64,000 bases of DNA from Saccharopolyspora aridisoli. GTDB taxonomy: Bacteria > Actinomycetota > Actinomycetes > Mycobacteriales > Pseudonocardiaceae. The DNA is taken from the NCBI RefSeq assembly GCF_004348445.1, contig NZ_SMKV01000023.1, positions 1 to 64,000 of the forward strand, given 5' to 3'. The position numbers and the translations under genes are program-made. How positions within the stretch are numbered: position 1 is the stretch's first letter; every line of letters begins with the position of its first letter. The notes under the pieces were generated by a model. It worked only from the letters and a program-made list of their open reading frames with translations. It did no database searches and was not told where the DNA came from. This document shows, piece by piece, positions 41,995 through 50,588 of this stretch.

Positions 41995-43278
41995 ATGTCC
42001 GACGCAGTACCCGCCCGGTCGAACAACGGGCCCAGCGACACCTCCGGTTCCGCTTCGGTCGGCAGTGGCCGCCGAATCCTGCGGATGCTGGCCCTGATGG
42101 GGCCTGCCTTCATCGTCGGCGCCTGGCAGTTCGGGCCGGGCAACCTCACCGCGGCGGTGCAGGCCGGCAGCCGCTTCGGCTACTCGCTGATTTGGGTCAT
42201 CGCCATCTCCACAGTGCTGATGCTCATCTACGCCGACATGAGCATCCGCATCGCCCTCGTGTCGAAGGGCTCCGTCATCCAGACCATCAAGGAGCACCTC
42301 GGCCATTGGGTCGGCGGGCTCGCCGGGTTCGGCGTCTTCGCCATCAGCCTGATGTTCTCCGTCGGCAATGCCGTCGGCTCGGGCCTGGGGCTGTCGCTGG
42401 TGTTCGGCGGCTCGCCGATGTGGTGGACGCTGGCGTGCACGACCGTCGTCGTCGGCATCCTCTTCGCACGACGGCTCTACACCCTCATCGAGAAGCTCGT
42501 GCTGATCATCGTCGCGGTCATGGCGGCATCGTTCGTCGCCACCGCGATCATCGCCCGGCCCGACTGGGGAGCCGCCGCCATCGGGTCCGTCGTCCCGGTC
42601 GTGCCCGCAGGAGTCGGTCTGCTGATCGTCGCCCTCGTGGGCACCAACTTCTCAGTCAACGCCGCGTTCTACGCCGGCTACGCCTCACGTGAGCGCGGAC
42701 TGCGCCGCGATCAGCACCGCGAAACCACCATCGCCGACACCATTCCCGGCATCGTCGCACCCGGGATCATGACCGCCCTGGTCATCATGGCCGCAGCCGC
42801 AGTCCTGCCCGGCGTTGGCGGCGAGGACGGCGCCACGCTCAAGCAGTTCTCCACCGTCCTCACCCCGCTCGCCGGCGAAATCGGGCGGACCATCTTCTCA
42901 CTCGGCTTCACCGGCGCCGCTCTCTCGGCGATGATCGCCAACGCAACCGCAGGAGGCACCCTGCTCTCCGACGGCCTCGGCTTCGGCAACCAACTCGCCT
43001 CGTGGCGAGTCCGTACCGGCATACTGGGCGTGCTCGGCTTCGGCGCCCTGGTCACCGTTCTGGCCCGGGGTGAGTCGCCGGTCCAGCTCATCATCGCCGC
43101 CCAAGCGTTGACGGTCGTCGTTGCACCTGTCCTGGCGGTGTTGCTCGTCGTTCTTGCCAACCGGAGCGGCCTGATGGGCGACCTCCGCAACAGGTGGTGG
43201 CAGAACGGTCTGGCCGCCATCGGACTCGTCGCGATCGCCGCCGTCTGCTACCAGCTGGTGGTCACCACCATCTCCTAG
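41995..43278 (+). CDS. Nramp-fold transporter lacking canonical metal ligands (copy 2)
   Basis: A 427-residue membrane protein, about 11 helices. TM1 reads GPGN (AWQFGPGNLTAAV) instead of DPGN, so the metal-binding Asp is missing. TM6 reads GTNFSVNAAFYAG where Nramp has GATVMPHNLYLHS, so Met-Pro-His is replaced by Ser-Val-Asn. GAGGAAG precedes the ATG. It follows the DapA-like aldolase gene and presumably imports that pathway's substrate or a related acid (inference). It overlaps the convergent TPR gene by the shared stop sequence CTAG. Confidence 0.85.
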   Translation: MSDAVPARSNNGPSDTSGSASVGSGRRILRMLALMGPAFIVGAWQFGPGNLTAAVQAGSRFGYSLIWVIAISTVLMLIYADMSIRIALVSKGSVIQTIKEHLGHWVGGLAGFGVFAISLMFSVGNAVGSGLGLSLVFGGSPMWWTLACTTVVVGILFARRLYTLIEKLVLIIVAVMAASFVATAIIARPDWGAAAIGSVVPVVPAGVGLLIVALVGTNFSVNAAFYAGYASRERGLRRDQHRETTIADTIPGIVAPGIMTALVIMAAAAVLPGVGGEDGATLKQFSTVLTPLAGEIGRTIFSLGFTGAALSAMIANATAGGTLLSDGLGFGNQLASWRVRTGILGVLGFGALVTVLARGESPVQLIIAAQALTVVVAPVLAVLLVVLANRSGLMGDLRNRWWQNGLAAIGLVAIAAVCYQLVVTTIS

Positions 43279-44279
43279 TCGAGGAGTTCGCGACGGGCGG
43301 CTTGGGCCATGTCGGCTGCGTGGTGCAGACCGCTGTCGGTGAAGCGGGTGTGGAGGGCCGAGAGCGCCTGATCGGTTTCAGCGGGTGCGGCCCCTCGGCG
43401 GGCTCGGCTCTTGACGAGGCCGAGTCGGGCGAGGGCTTCGCCGCGGGGTTCGCTGATGCGGGCGAACTCCTCGACGGTGTCGCGGTAGACCCGCTCGGCT
43501 TCGGCGTAGCGGCCTGCCCGGTAGAGGACGTTGCCGCGCATCTTGTGGTTGTAGGCCAGGGCCGCTTCCAATCGCATGTCCCGGCACGTGCGTTCGGCGT
43601 CGGCCAGCAGGTCCAGGGCCTCGTCGGGTTCGCCGCGCAGCGAGGTGAGGTCGGCGATGCCACGCAGTGCCCAGGCCCGTCCCCGCTGGTCGGCGCCGTC
43701 GGTGGCGATCTGGCAGGCCTCGGTGAACATGGCCAGCGCGGTGTCGTAGTCGCCCCCGTGCCGGTGGATCTGCGCGATCCCCTCCAGCGCCCACACGACG
43801 TGCCTCGGCTGCCCGACCTCCCGGGCCTCGGCCAGCAGCTGCTCGTGGAGGCGCAGCGTTCCGGCGAAATCTCCTCGCACGCGGCCCGTTTCGGCGAGCC
43901 CGGCCAGCGCGTACCCCCGCGCCATGGGATCGGTGCCGCGCTCGGCGGCCTCGACCGCGCGGGTCAGCAGGCGGTGCGCCAGCACGTAGCGCCCGCGCTG
44001 CCGGGCGAGGGTGCCGCCGCTCCACAGCGCCCAGGCCATCGCGTCCTGGTCGCCGGCACCTCGTGCGGTGCGGTAGCTGGCGCGCCAGGCGCGTTCAGCG
44101 CGCTCCACTCTGCCCAACCGCCTGCACGCCTCGGCGATGGCCAGCAGCGCGCCCGCGCGTTCGCCCGGCGTGGTCGCCGCCGCGTCGTGCCGTTCGGCCT
44201 GTTCGAGCACCTCGTCCAGCGACGCGTTCACCGACAACGCCGCGAGGCCACCCCGGTACTCATCCGCCTTGGCGTGCAT
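43275..44279 (-). CDS. Tetratricopeptide-repeat protein
   Basis: A 334-residue all-helical protein with roughly seven TPR-like units (for example AWALWSGGTLARQRGRYVLA, GYALAGLAETGRVRGDF, WALRGIADLTSLRGEPDEAL). It has no enzymatic domain, so it is a likely protein-interaction scaffold, similar to the C-terminal TPR part of actinobacterial regulators. ATG 44279 has GGAGGGAG upstream; the open frame further 5' is not coding. Its stop overlaps the Nramp-fold gene's stop. Confidence 0.8.
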   Translation of the reverse strand: MHAKADEYRGGLAALSVNASLDEVLEQAERHDAAATTPGERAGALLAIAEACRRLGRVERAERAWRASYRTARGAGDQDAMAWALWSGGTLARQRGRYVLAHRLLTRAVEAAERGTDPMARGYALAGLAETGRVRGDFAGTLRLHEQLLAEAREVGQPRHVVWALEGIAQIHRHGGDYDTALAMFTEACQIATDGADQRGRAWALRGIADLTSLRGEPDEALDLLADAERTCRDMRLEAALAYNHKMRGNVLYRAGRYAEAERVYRDTVEEFARISEPRGEALARLGLVKSRARRGAAPAETDQALSALHTRFTDSGLHHAADMAQAARRELLD

Positions 44280-44642
44280 GGAACTCCCTCCAGTAGACCG
44301 ACCACACCGGTCCGCGAGGGGGAACGGCATGATCATTCCTACTGAGGACGCTACGGAGAACACGACCCCCGCGACCTCAGGTCTCACCCCGGGAACCGCC
44401 CCGAGGCCCCCTAGGGGCCGCCCCGTACATCGAAAGTCGGTCTCCCCCTACCACTCACCCCACCCGACCGCCGCAAGAGCGCAGAAGGCCCCACCAAGCT
44501 CCCCAGCTCACGGCCCACCATGAGCACTCCACACCCGGTAGCGAACACGGCAGCAATCCGTGCACCGATCACGGCCGTGCTCCGGGAACAGGTTCTGGGT
44601 GCGGGGTGTTTAGGCCTGGTGGGTCTCGTGGAGGGGAAGCCG
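44280..44642. other. Divergent intergenic region, 363 bp
   Basis: Lies between the TPR gene (-) and LysR gene (+). It contains the small palindrome GGCCCC-CTA-GGGGCC near 44411 and the GGAGGGG ribosome-binding site of LysR. No gene is seen. Confidence 0.45.
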
Positions 44643-45530
44643 ATGAGTCTTCGTCAGTTCGAGTACGCCTTGGCGGTCGCCGAGGAGGGGTCGGTGACGG
44701 CTGCCGCCGAGTCGCTGCGCGTCGCCCAGCCGTCGGTGTCGCAGCAGATCCGGGGGCTGGAGCGCGAGCTCGGGGTGACGCTGTTCGCCCGGACCCCGAG
44801 CGGGCTGGTGCCGACCTCGGCCGGGCGGGCGTTCCTGCGGGAGGCCGAGGTCGCCGTGGTCGCAGCGCGGCGGGCGAGGGCGACGGCGCGAGCCGGTGAT
44901 GAGGAGCTCGTGGGCGAGCTGGTGGTCGCGGCGCAGATGGGCTTCGGCACGCGCCAGCTGCCCAGCGCGCTGGGAGCTCTTGCGCGACGGTTCCCGCGCG
45001 TGGAGGTCACCGTCTTCGAGGAGCCGAACTCCGCCGAGCTGGAACGGTTGTACCGGCGCGGTTCCTTGGACCTCTCCCTGATGGCGGCGTGCGAGCGGAG
45101 TCCCGAGCGCGCGCACCACCTCGGTGACGAGGCGTTCGTGGTGGTGCTCGGTGAACAGCATCCGCTGCTCACCGCCGACAAGGTCGATCTCCAGGACCTG
45201 GCGAGCGAACCGTGGCTGCGGTTCGATCGTGACAGCGCCCTCGACGGCGTGCTGCACAGCGTGCTGCGGGACAACGACCTGACCCCGGCCACGGCGGCAC
45301 GCGTGACCCAGACCGCAACGGCCGTCCGCTGGGCCGCCCACGGCCTGGGCGTCGCGCTCGTCCCCGCCTCAACGGTGCCCGACGGCTACAGGCACCTGAT
45401 CCGCCCGGTCTCGCCGGTGGTCGCGCAGCCCGTCATCGCGGTGCTGCGCCCCACCCCGGGCCCGGCGGAGTCGGCCCTGCTCGACCTCCTGCACCGGGAG
45501 CCGTGGCACCTCCCGGCTCCGCCAGCCTGA
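44643..45530 (+). CDS. LysR-family transcriptional regulator
   Basis: A 295-residue regulator. The HTH is EYALAVAEEGSVTAAAESLR, then VAQPSVSQQIRGLE. The effector domain spans about residues 90-290 (SLDLSLMAACE, VVVLGEQHPLL). ATG 44643 follows GGAGGGGAAG. Two SDR genes converge from the right on the opposite strand and are possible targets, though LysR proteins usually act on divergent genes. Confidence 0.9.
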   Translation: MSLRQFEYALAVAEEGSVTAAAESLRVAQPSVSQQIRGLERELGVTLFARTPSGLVPTSAGRAFLREAEVAVVAARRARATARAGDEELVGELVVAAQMGFGTRQLPSALGALARRFPRVEVTVFEEPNSAELERLYRRGSLDLSLMAACERSPERAHHLGDEAFVVVLGEQHPLLTADKVDLQDLASEPWLRFDRDSALDGVLHSVLRDNDLTPATAARVTQTATAVRWAAHGLGVALVPASTVPDGYRHLIRPVSPVVAQPVIAVLRPTPGPAESALLDLLHREPWHLPAPPA

Positions 45531-45539
45531 CCGCGTTGC

Positions 45540-46283
45540 TCAGAGCTGGGTGAGCCCGCCGTCGACCGGGAGTTCCACACCGGTGGTGAAGGTGGCGTCG
45601 AAGGCCAAGAACGCCGCGGCCGTGGCGATCTCGTCGGGATTGCCGAACCGTCCCATCGGGTTGTCGGCCATCACTCGTGCCTTGATCCGGTCGGCTTCCT
45701 GCTGGCTCATGCCCTTCTCGAGGATTCCCGTGTCGACCGGTCCCGGGCTGATGGCGTTGACGCGGATGCCGCGCGGGAGCAGTTCGGCGGCGAAGGTGCG
45801 GGCCATCGAGCGCATCGCGGCTTTGCCCGCCGCGTAGGCGCTCACGGCCGGCATGCCCATGACGTTCGCCGCCGAGGTGGTGAGGACGACCCCGGCACCC
45901 GGGTTCAGCAGCGGCGCGAGCTTCTGCACGGTGAAGTAAGCGCCCTTGACGTTGACGTCGAACTGCTCGTCGTAGGCCTCCTCGGTCATCGACTCCAGCA
46001 GCACGGAGCGCGCGACCCCCGCGTTGACGAACAAGCCGTCGATCGTGCCGAGTTCGCGCTTGACCCGCTCGGCCAGCCCGTCCAGGTCCTCCAGCGACGA
46101 GACGTCGCCGCGAATGGGCACCGCGTTGTCGCCGAGCCGTTCCTGAGCGGCGTCGAGCGAGGCCTGCGAGCGGCCGGTGATCGCCACCCGCGCTCCACCG
46201 TGCACGAGGAGCTCCGCCATGGAGAATCCCATTCCGCTCGCACCGCCGGTGATCACCGCGCTCTTCGTCGAACGGTCGACCAT
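45540..46283 (-). CDS. Short-chain dehydrogenase/reductase
   Basis: A 247-residue classical SDR. The cofactor motif is VITGGASGMGFSMAE, followed by NAG in LFVNAGVARS, Ser in LTTSAANVMG, Tyr-Lys in VSAYAAGKAAM and VNAISPGPVDTGIL. The ATG at 46283 has GAGGGG upstream. It lies 28 nt after a second SDR gene in the same orientation, forming a two-gene operon. The substrate is unknown. Confidence 0.92.
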   Translation of the reverse strand: MVDRSTKSAVITGGASGMGFSMAELLVHGGARVAITGRSQASLDAAQERLGDNAVPIRGDVSSLEDLDGLAERVKRELGTIDGLFVNAGVARSVLLESMTEEAYDEQFDVNVKGAYFTVQKLAPLLNPGAGVVLTTSAANVMGMPAVSAYAAGKAAMRSMARTFAAELLPRGIRVNAISPGPVDTGILEKGMSQQEADRIKARVMADNPMGRFGNPDEIATAAAFLAFDATFTTGVELPVDGGLTQL

Positions 46284-46311
46284 TTCATCCCCTCGATCCT
46301 TCACCTGGTAC

Positions 46312-47067
46312 TCAGCCTCGGTGGAATTCGCCGCCGTCGGCGATCAACTTGCTCCCGGTGACCCAATTCGCGCGATCCGAAGCGAGGAACAGAACTGCGT
46401 TCGCGATGTCCTCGGGCCTGCCGTCGCGGCCCAGCGGGACCGGCGCGCCGTCCTGCCCCGGCTCCAGCCGCGCCCACTGCTGTCGCGTCTGCTCGCCGCC
46501 GGGGGTGGTGACTCGGCCGGGAGTGACGGTGTTGACGCGGACCCCGTGCGGGGCCAGGTCCGAGGCGAGCCCGCGGCTGTAGGTCTCGAGCGCCATCTTC
46601 GCCGCCGCGTAGTGCAGGAACTGCGGCGGCGGGCTGTAGATCGCCGCCGAGGAGATGTGCACGATCGCCCCCGTTCGCCGCTCTCGCATCCCCGGCACGA
46701 GCAGGGCGTCCAGGCGCACCGCGGCGAGGAAGTTCAGGTCCAGCGCGTCCTGCCACTCCTCGTCGGGGATGGCGGTGGCGTCTTCGTGCGGCTGCGCGCC
46801 GCCAACGTTGTCGACCAGCACGTCCACTCCACCCAGCACGTGCCGCGCCGCGTCCGCGAGCTCCTGCGCCCCCGCGCGGGTGCGCAGGTCGGCGGTGACG
46901 AGCGCGGCCCCGTCCGGCGCACTGGTCGCGGTCCTGGCCGTCGTGAGCACCTGGGCACCGGCGTCGAGGAGACCGCGCACGACGGCCTCTCCGATCCCGC
47001 GGGTGCCACCCGTGACCAAAGCCCGCTTGCCCCTGAACTCCTGAATTCCACTTCCGAACGCGTGCAT
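46312..47067 (-). CDS. Short-chain dehydrogenase/reductase
   Basis: A 251-residue classical SDR. Motifs are LVTGGTRGIGEAVV, DNVGG (NAG variant with Val), HISSAAIYSPPPQ, LHYAAAKMALE and TVTPGRVTTPGG. GAGAGG precedes the ATG at 47067. First gene of the SDR pair. Confidence 0.92.
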   Translation of the reverse strand: MHAFGSGIQEFRGKRALVTGGTRGIGEAVVRGLLDAGAQVLTTARTATSAPDGAALVTADLRTRAGAQELADAARHVLGGVDVLVDNVGGAQPHEDATAIPDEEWQDALDLNFLAAVRLDALLVPGMRERRTGAIVHISSAAIYSPPPQFLHYAAAKMALETYSRGLASDLAPHGVRVNTVTPGRVTTPGGEQTRQQWARLEPGQDGAPVPLGRDGRPEDIANAVLFLASDRANWVTGSKLIADGGEFHRG

Positions 47068-47194
47068 GTCGCCGCACCTCTCATCAATGACTCGACTCGG
47101 CGAATTCCAGGGCGGGGGTTTCATCGCGTGAACGCCGCGCCGAGTGATTTCACGCTACGTCCGGAAAAGCCGTGTGATCAAAGACGAAGATGCA

Positions 47195-47227
47195 GCGGAG
47201 GCCATAGGCGAGTCCTATGGCCTCCGC
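47195..47227 (-). terminator. Terminator after the MpaB-family gene
   Basis: A perfect 14-bp stem, GCGGAGGCCATAGG (47195-47208) with its complement (47214-47227), and a 5-nt loop, about 50 nt past the stop of the leftward oxygenase gene. Confidence 0.8.
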
Positions 47228-47275
47228 GCGACGGGCAGCTCTGACCGGAACCGTTCGTTCGCTTGCCCGGCCAGT

Positions 47276-48091
47276 TCAGACCAGGGGCTTGCCCGCGCGC
47301 ATGCGGCGGCGCAGGTCCCAGAGGTAGTAGTTGTAGGGGAAGCGGCGCAGGGGGCTCGGGAGGCGCAGCGCAACGGCGCCGATCGCCCGCGTGAGTCGGT
47401 CGAAGCGTCGCTGGTCACGGTTGTTCCAGGTCAGCCCCATCTGGTGGCGGAAGGTCTGGGGCAGGAACCCGGTGGTGATGAACTTGTTGAACGGCGCGAG
47501 CGGAACGCGCAGGACCGCCGGGAGGAAGCGGAGTTCCGCGATGTCGAGGAGGTGCCTCCGGACGGGCTCGTCGATGCGGACCTCGGCGAGGTTCTTCTCC
47601 CAGTAGTCGTCGAACTCGGCTCGGGTCGACGGCCACATCTCTGGCTTGACCTGCAGCGTCGTGCCCAGCGGGGCGGAGGCGGCGTAGATGGCCTCGCGGC
47701 GGTCGGCCGGGATGGGACGCCCCGTCATGGCCACGAAGGTATCCTCGTACCCCTTGTAGAGGCAGGCCGCGACCCACAGCTGGAGCTCCGGGTCGAAAGC
47801 GTTGTAGGACACCGGGCTCGACTCCCCGGAACGCACTCGGGCGTGGGAGCGGTTCACCGACCTGCGATACGCCTTCTTCTCCTCCGCCGTCCCCAGCGTC
47901 GCCACCGACAGGTAGGTGAAGGTGGTGCGCGTGCGCTTGTACGGGCGATTGAACAGGTTTCCGCTGTCCACTGTGCTCTCCAGGACTCCGTAGCCGACCC
48001 CCGGTCGTCCCAGTTGCATGATGACGTTCGCCGCCCCGGCCATCAGTCCCGCTCCGACGATGACGTCGTCGACCTCTTCCACCGGTGTCAT
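47276..48091 (-). CDS. MpaB-family oxygenase (DUF2236)
   Basis: A 271-residue member of the MpaB/latex-clearing-protein-like family of heme oxygenases. Family traits are GAANVIMQLGRPGVGYGVLE, then FNRPYKRTRTTFTYL, and the HARVRSG segment with the candidate heme-ligand His. ATG 48091 has GGAGG at 5 nt. It has its own promoter (48138-48166). A relative is at 50589-51482 on the other side of the collapsed Mce locus. Confidence 0.85.
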   Translation of the reverse strand: MTPVEEVDDVIVGAGLMAGAANVIMQLGRPGVGYGVLESTVDSGNLFNRPYKRTRTTFTYLSVATLGTAEEKKAYRRSVNRSHARVRSGESSPVSYNAFDPELQLWVAACLYKGYEDTFVAMTGRPIPADRREAIYAASAPLGTTLQVKPEMWPSTRAEFDDYWEKNLAEVRIDEPVRRHLLDIAELRFLPAVLRVPLAPFNKFITTGFLPQTFRHQMGLTWNNRDQRRFDRLTRAIGAVALRLPSPLRRFPYNYYLWDLRRRMRAGKPLV

Positions 48092-48137
48092 GGCCACCTC
48101 CCTGTCGCCGCTGGGCCCAGTCCTGACCCCGTCAAAA

Positions 48138-48166
48138 AATCATGACTTCTGTTGTCTTCATGTCAA
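48138..48166 (-). promoter_or_regulatory. Promoter of the MpaB-family gene
   Basis: On the minus strand TTGACA (48166-48161), a 17-nt spacer and ATGATT (48143-48138), in unusually AT-rich sequence, 47 nt before the start codon. Confidence 0.6.
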
Positions 48167-48328
48167 TAGGTCCGAGTGGGTTACTCATGGACTGCAGGAA
48201 CGCCGCTGGAAGATGTTTCCTGACTTCGCGAACGATCGAGCGACGGCTGTTGACATCCGGGCAACAGCCGGTTCAGCGTGTGTCGACGCAGTACGTGCGC
48301 GCCTGGTTCACAACGGAGGGAACATGCC

Positions 48329-48951
48329 GTGACCACAGCTGAGCAGGTACGCCGGTCAGTCGAGGGGCTGACCATCCCCGCGCTGCTGCGCCGCAACGCA
48401 CAGGACTTCCCCGACCACCCAGCGCTCACCAGCGGGATCGGCCCGAACACCACGACCCTGACCTGGTCGCAGCTGCGCACCGAGGTCAGCGCGCTGACGC
48501 GTGGGCTCACCGCTCTGCGCCTGCGACGCGGCGACCGCATGCTCATCGCGATTTCCAAGCGGCCCGAGCACTGGGTCTGCGACCTGGCGGCGATCCACAT
48601 CGGCGCGCTGCCCTGCACCACCTACGACACGCTGAGCACCGAGCAATCCACTTCGTCGCCCAGCACAGCAACGCTGCGGTGCTGGCCCTGGAGGGCGCCT
48701 GGGCCAAGGCCAACGGCATCGGCACCACCGACCTCGACGAGATCGCCGCCCATCCCGAGGTGCGCGCGGCGCTGGACGAGGCGGTGACGGCTGCCAACCC
48801 GAACCTCGCCCGGGTGGAGCAGATCAAGACCTACCGAGTCGTGGCAGGCCCGTGGACCGCCGAGTCCGGCGAGCTGACGCCGAAGCTCAGCCTGCGGCGC
48901 ACGGTGATCGCCGAGCGCTACGCCGAAACCATCGAGGGGATGTACCGGTGA
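48329..48951 (+). pseudogene. Long-chain acyl-CoA synthetase, frameshifted and internally deleted
   Basis: Starts normally at GTG 48329 with GGAGGG. The N-terminal about 105 residues (LTWSQLRTEVSALTRGL, ALPCTTYDTLSTEQ) are those of a FadD-type ligase. A one-base deletion near 48647 shifts the frame; the next frame continues HFVAQHSNAAVLALEG and then jumps to the family's extreme C-terminus (AWAKANGIGTTDL, SGELTPKLSLRRTVIAERYA). Roughly two thirds of the gene, including the AMP-binding core, is missing. In many actinomycetes such a ligase heads an Mce operon, matching the remnants at 49868-50320. Confidence 0.85.
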
Positions 48952-48974
48952 GGTGTTGGCGGTGGGCCAACACC
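48952..48974. terminator. Hairpin after the FadD pseudogene
   Basis: GGTGTTGGC (48952-48960) pairs perfectly with GCCAACACC (48966-48974) across 5 nt, right after the pseudogene stop. It could also be a TetR operator. Confidence 0.5.
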
Positions 48975-49068
48975 GCGCGACCCACCTCCGACCAGCACTG
49001 CTCGCCGCGTGAGCAAGACCGCTGCGGTACCTTTTTGACGTCGGAGCAGTCACCTGTGAGGAGTCGAG

Positions 49069-49689
49069 ATGAACGCCCAGCGCCCGGTCCAGCGGCGACG
49101 GATGGAGCCCGACGCGCGGCGCGCCGAGATCCTCGCGGTGGCCCGCAAGCTGTTCGGCGAGGGCAGCTTCTCGACTGTGTCCACTTCGGACATCGCGGCC
49201 GAGGCGGGCGTGGCGCGGGCGCTGATCAACCACTACTTCGGCAGCAAGCGCGAGCTGTACCTGGAGGTCGTGCGGCAGATGATGGTCATCCCGGCCTCGG
49301 TCTCCGAGCGGCTTCCCCCGACGACGGCCGAGGAGAGGTTGTCGATCTGCGTGGACCGCTGGCTGGACGTCGTGGAGCGCAACCGCGACATGTGGCTCTC
49401 GGCGATCGGTGCGGAAGCCATCGGGCACGACGACGAGGTCGAGCGGATCATGCTGGAGGCGGACGAGATCGCGACCGACCGCGTGCTGGAGGCTGCGATG
49501 ATGGCCGATGTCGCGGTCGGGCGCGAGAAGCTGCGCGGGATGATCCGAGCGCACAGCGCCATGCTCAAGGCCGCTTCCCGGGAGTGGCTGGTGCGCGGCA
49601 GCCTCAGCCGCAGCGACCTGCACGTCATGCTCACCCGCACGGCGCTGCACCTGGTGAACACGGTCTTCCCCGCCGTGCGCGACGCCTGA
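49069..49689 (+). CDS. TetR-family regulator
   Basis: A 206-residue repressor. The HTH is STVSTSDIAAEAGVARALIN with HYFGSKRELYLEVV. The ligand domain includes DMWLSAIGAEAIGHDDE. GAGGAG precedes the ATG. The gene is intact although both neighbours are pseudogenes; its targets may have been the lost lipid (Mce/FadD) genes or the flanking MpaB-family genes. Confidence 0.9.
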   Translation: MNAQRPVQRRRMEPDARRAEILAVARKLFGEGSFSTVSTSDIAAEAGVARALINHYFGSKRELYLEVVRQMMVIPASVSERLPPTTAEERLSICVDRWLDVVERNRDMWLSAIGAEAIGHDDEVERIMLEADEIATDRVLEAAMMADVAVGREKLRGMIRAHSAMLKAASREWLVRGSLSRSDLHVMLTRTALHLVNTVFPAVRDA

Positions 49690-49867
49690 GCCGGAACCGG
49701 TTGCCCGCCGGCGTCCTTCCACGCGATCCTGCCCAACGGGTCTGCGTGGCAGGTTCACTCACCTCGACGACGGGGGAGCAGCGGATGACCCGATCTCCAG
49801 GGCCCGTCGCAGGCTTCAAGCCGGACTGCTGGTGGACTTCGGAGCCAGGACCGTCGCGGCGACCGCG

Positions 49868-50104
49868 CGGTTCTGGCGCGAGCGCGGCTGGCCTGGCGGG
49901 AGTGCCTGCACCAGGTGCACTTCCTGGCCGCGGTCACCACTCTTCCCGCGCTGCTGGTGACGATCCCGTTGGGGGTCGTGGTGGCGCTCAACGTCGGATC
50001 GTTGGCCAGCCAGATCGGCGCTGAGGGGTACGGCGGGGCGGTGGTGGCCTTCGTGGTGGTCGGCCAGGCCGCTCCTCTGGTGTGCGCGCTGATTGTGGCC
50101 TGTT
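49868..50104 (+). pseudogene. YrbE/MlaE-type permease remnant (Mce locus)
   Basis: About 79 residues reading AWRECLHQVHFLAAVTTL, then GVVVALNVGSLASQIGAEGY and VVVGQAAPLVCALIVA, the first helices of a YrbE permease of Mce lipid importers. No start is present and the frame breaks at about 50105, where a different gene continues. All of the operon between the two ends is gone. Confidence 0.75.
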
Positions 50105-50320
50105 CCAAGGGGATGCCAGAACCAGGCCACCTCGCAAGGAACGGTCCTCACCGCGGCCACGGTCGAAGCCGACCAGAACCGGGCGGTCATCGCACTCTTC
50201 GTCGATCAGGAGATCACCAACAGGAACGACCCGGAACCCCGCATCGACCGGAACCGCATGCGGATGACACTCATCCACGAGAACGGCCGCTGGCTCATCG
50301 GAGGAATCGAACTCCTCTAA
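50105..50320 (+). pseudogene. Mce-associated protein, C-terminal remnant
   Basis: About 70 residues ending the Mam type of Mce accessory protein: TVLTAATVEADQNRAVIALF, then RMRMTLIHENGRWLIGGIEL and stop. It joins the YrbE remnant in another frame, so a single deletion probably spans the whole mce gene set. Confidence 0.7.
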
Positions 50321-50588
50321 CCCACGTCCGACCCGCCCAACACCCCCGATCACCCGAAACACCCGCCGAGGGGCATCATCGGTCAGGACTCTTGGCATGG
50401 CGTGGCCTCCGTGGCTGCGATGTAGCTGTGGCGGAGTCTGCGACTCTATTGTCTCGCTGTCAACAACCATGGCTACCTAGACGGCGACTAGCACGAGATT
50501 CATTCTTCACCAACATGTTCCGCACTGTTGACCGTCGCCCAACAAGGAGCTACTTTCGATCTACGGGATGCGACGGGAGGTACCTGAG

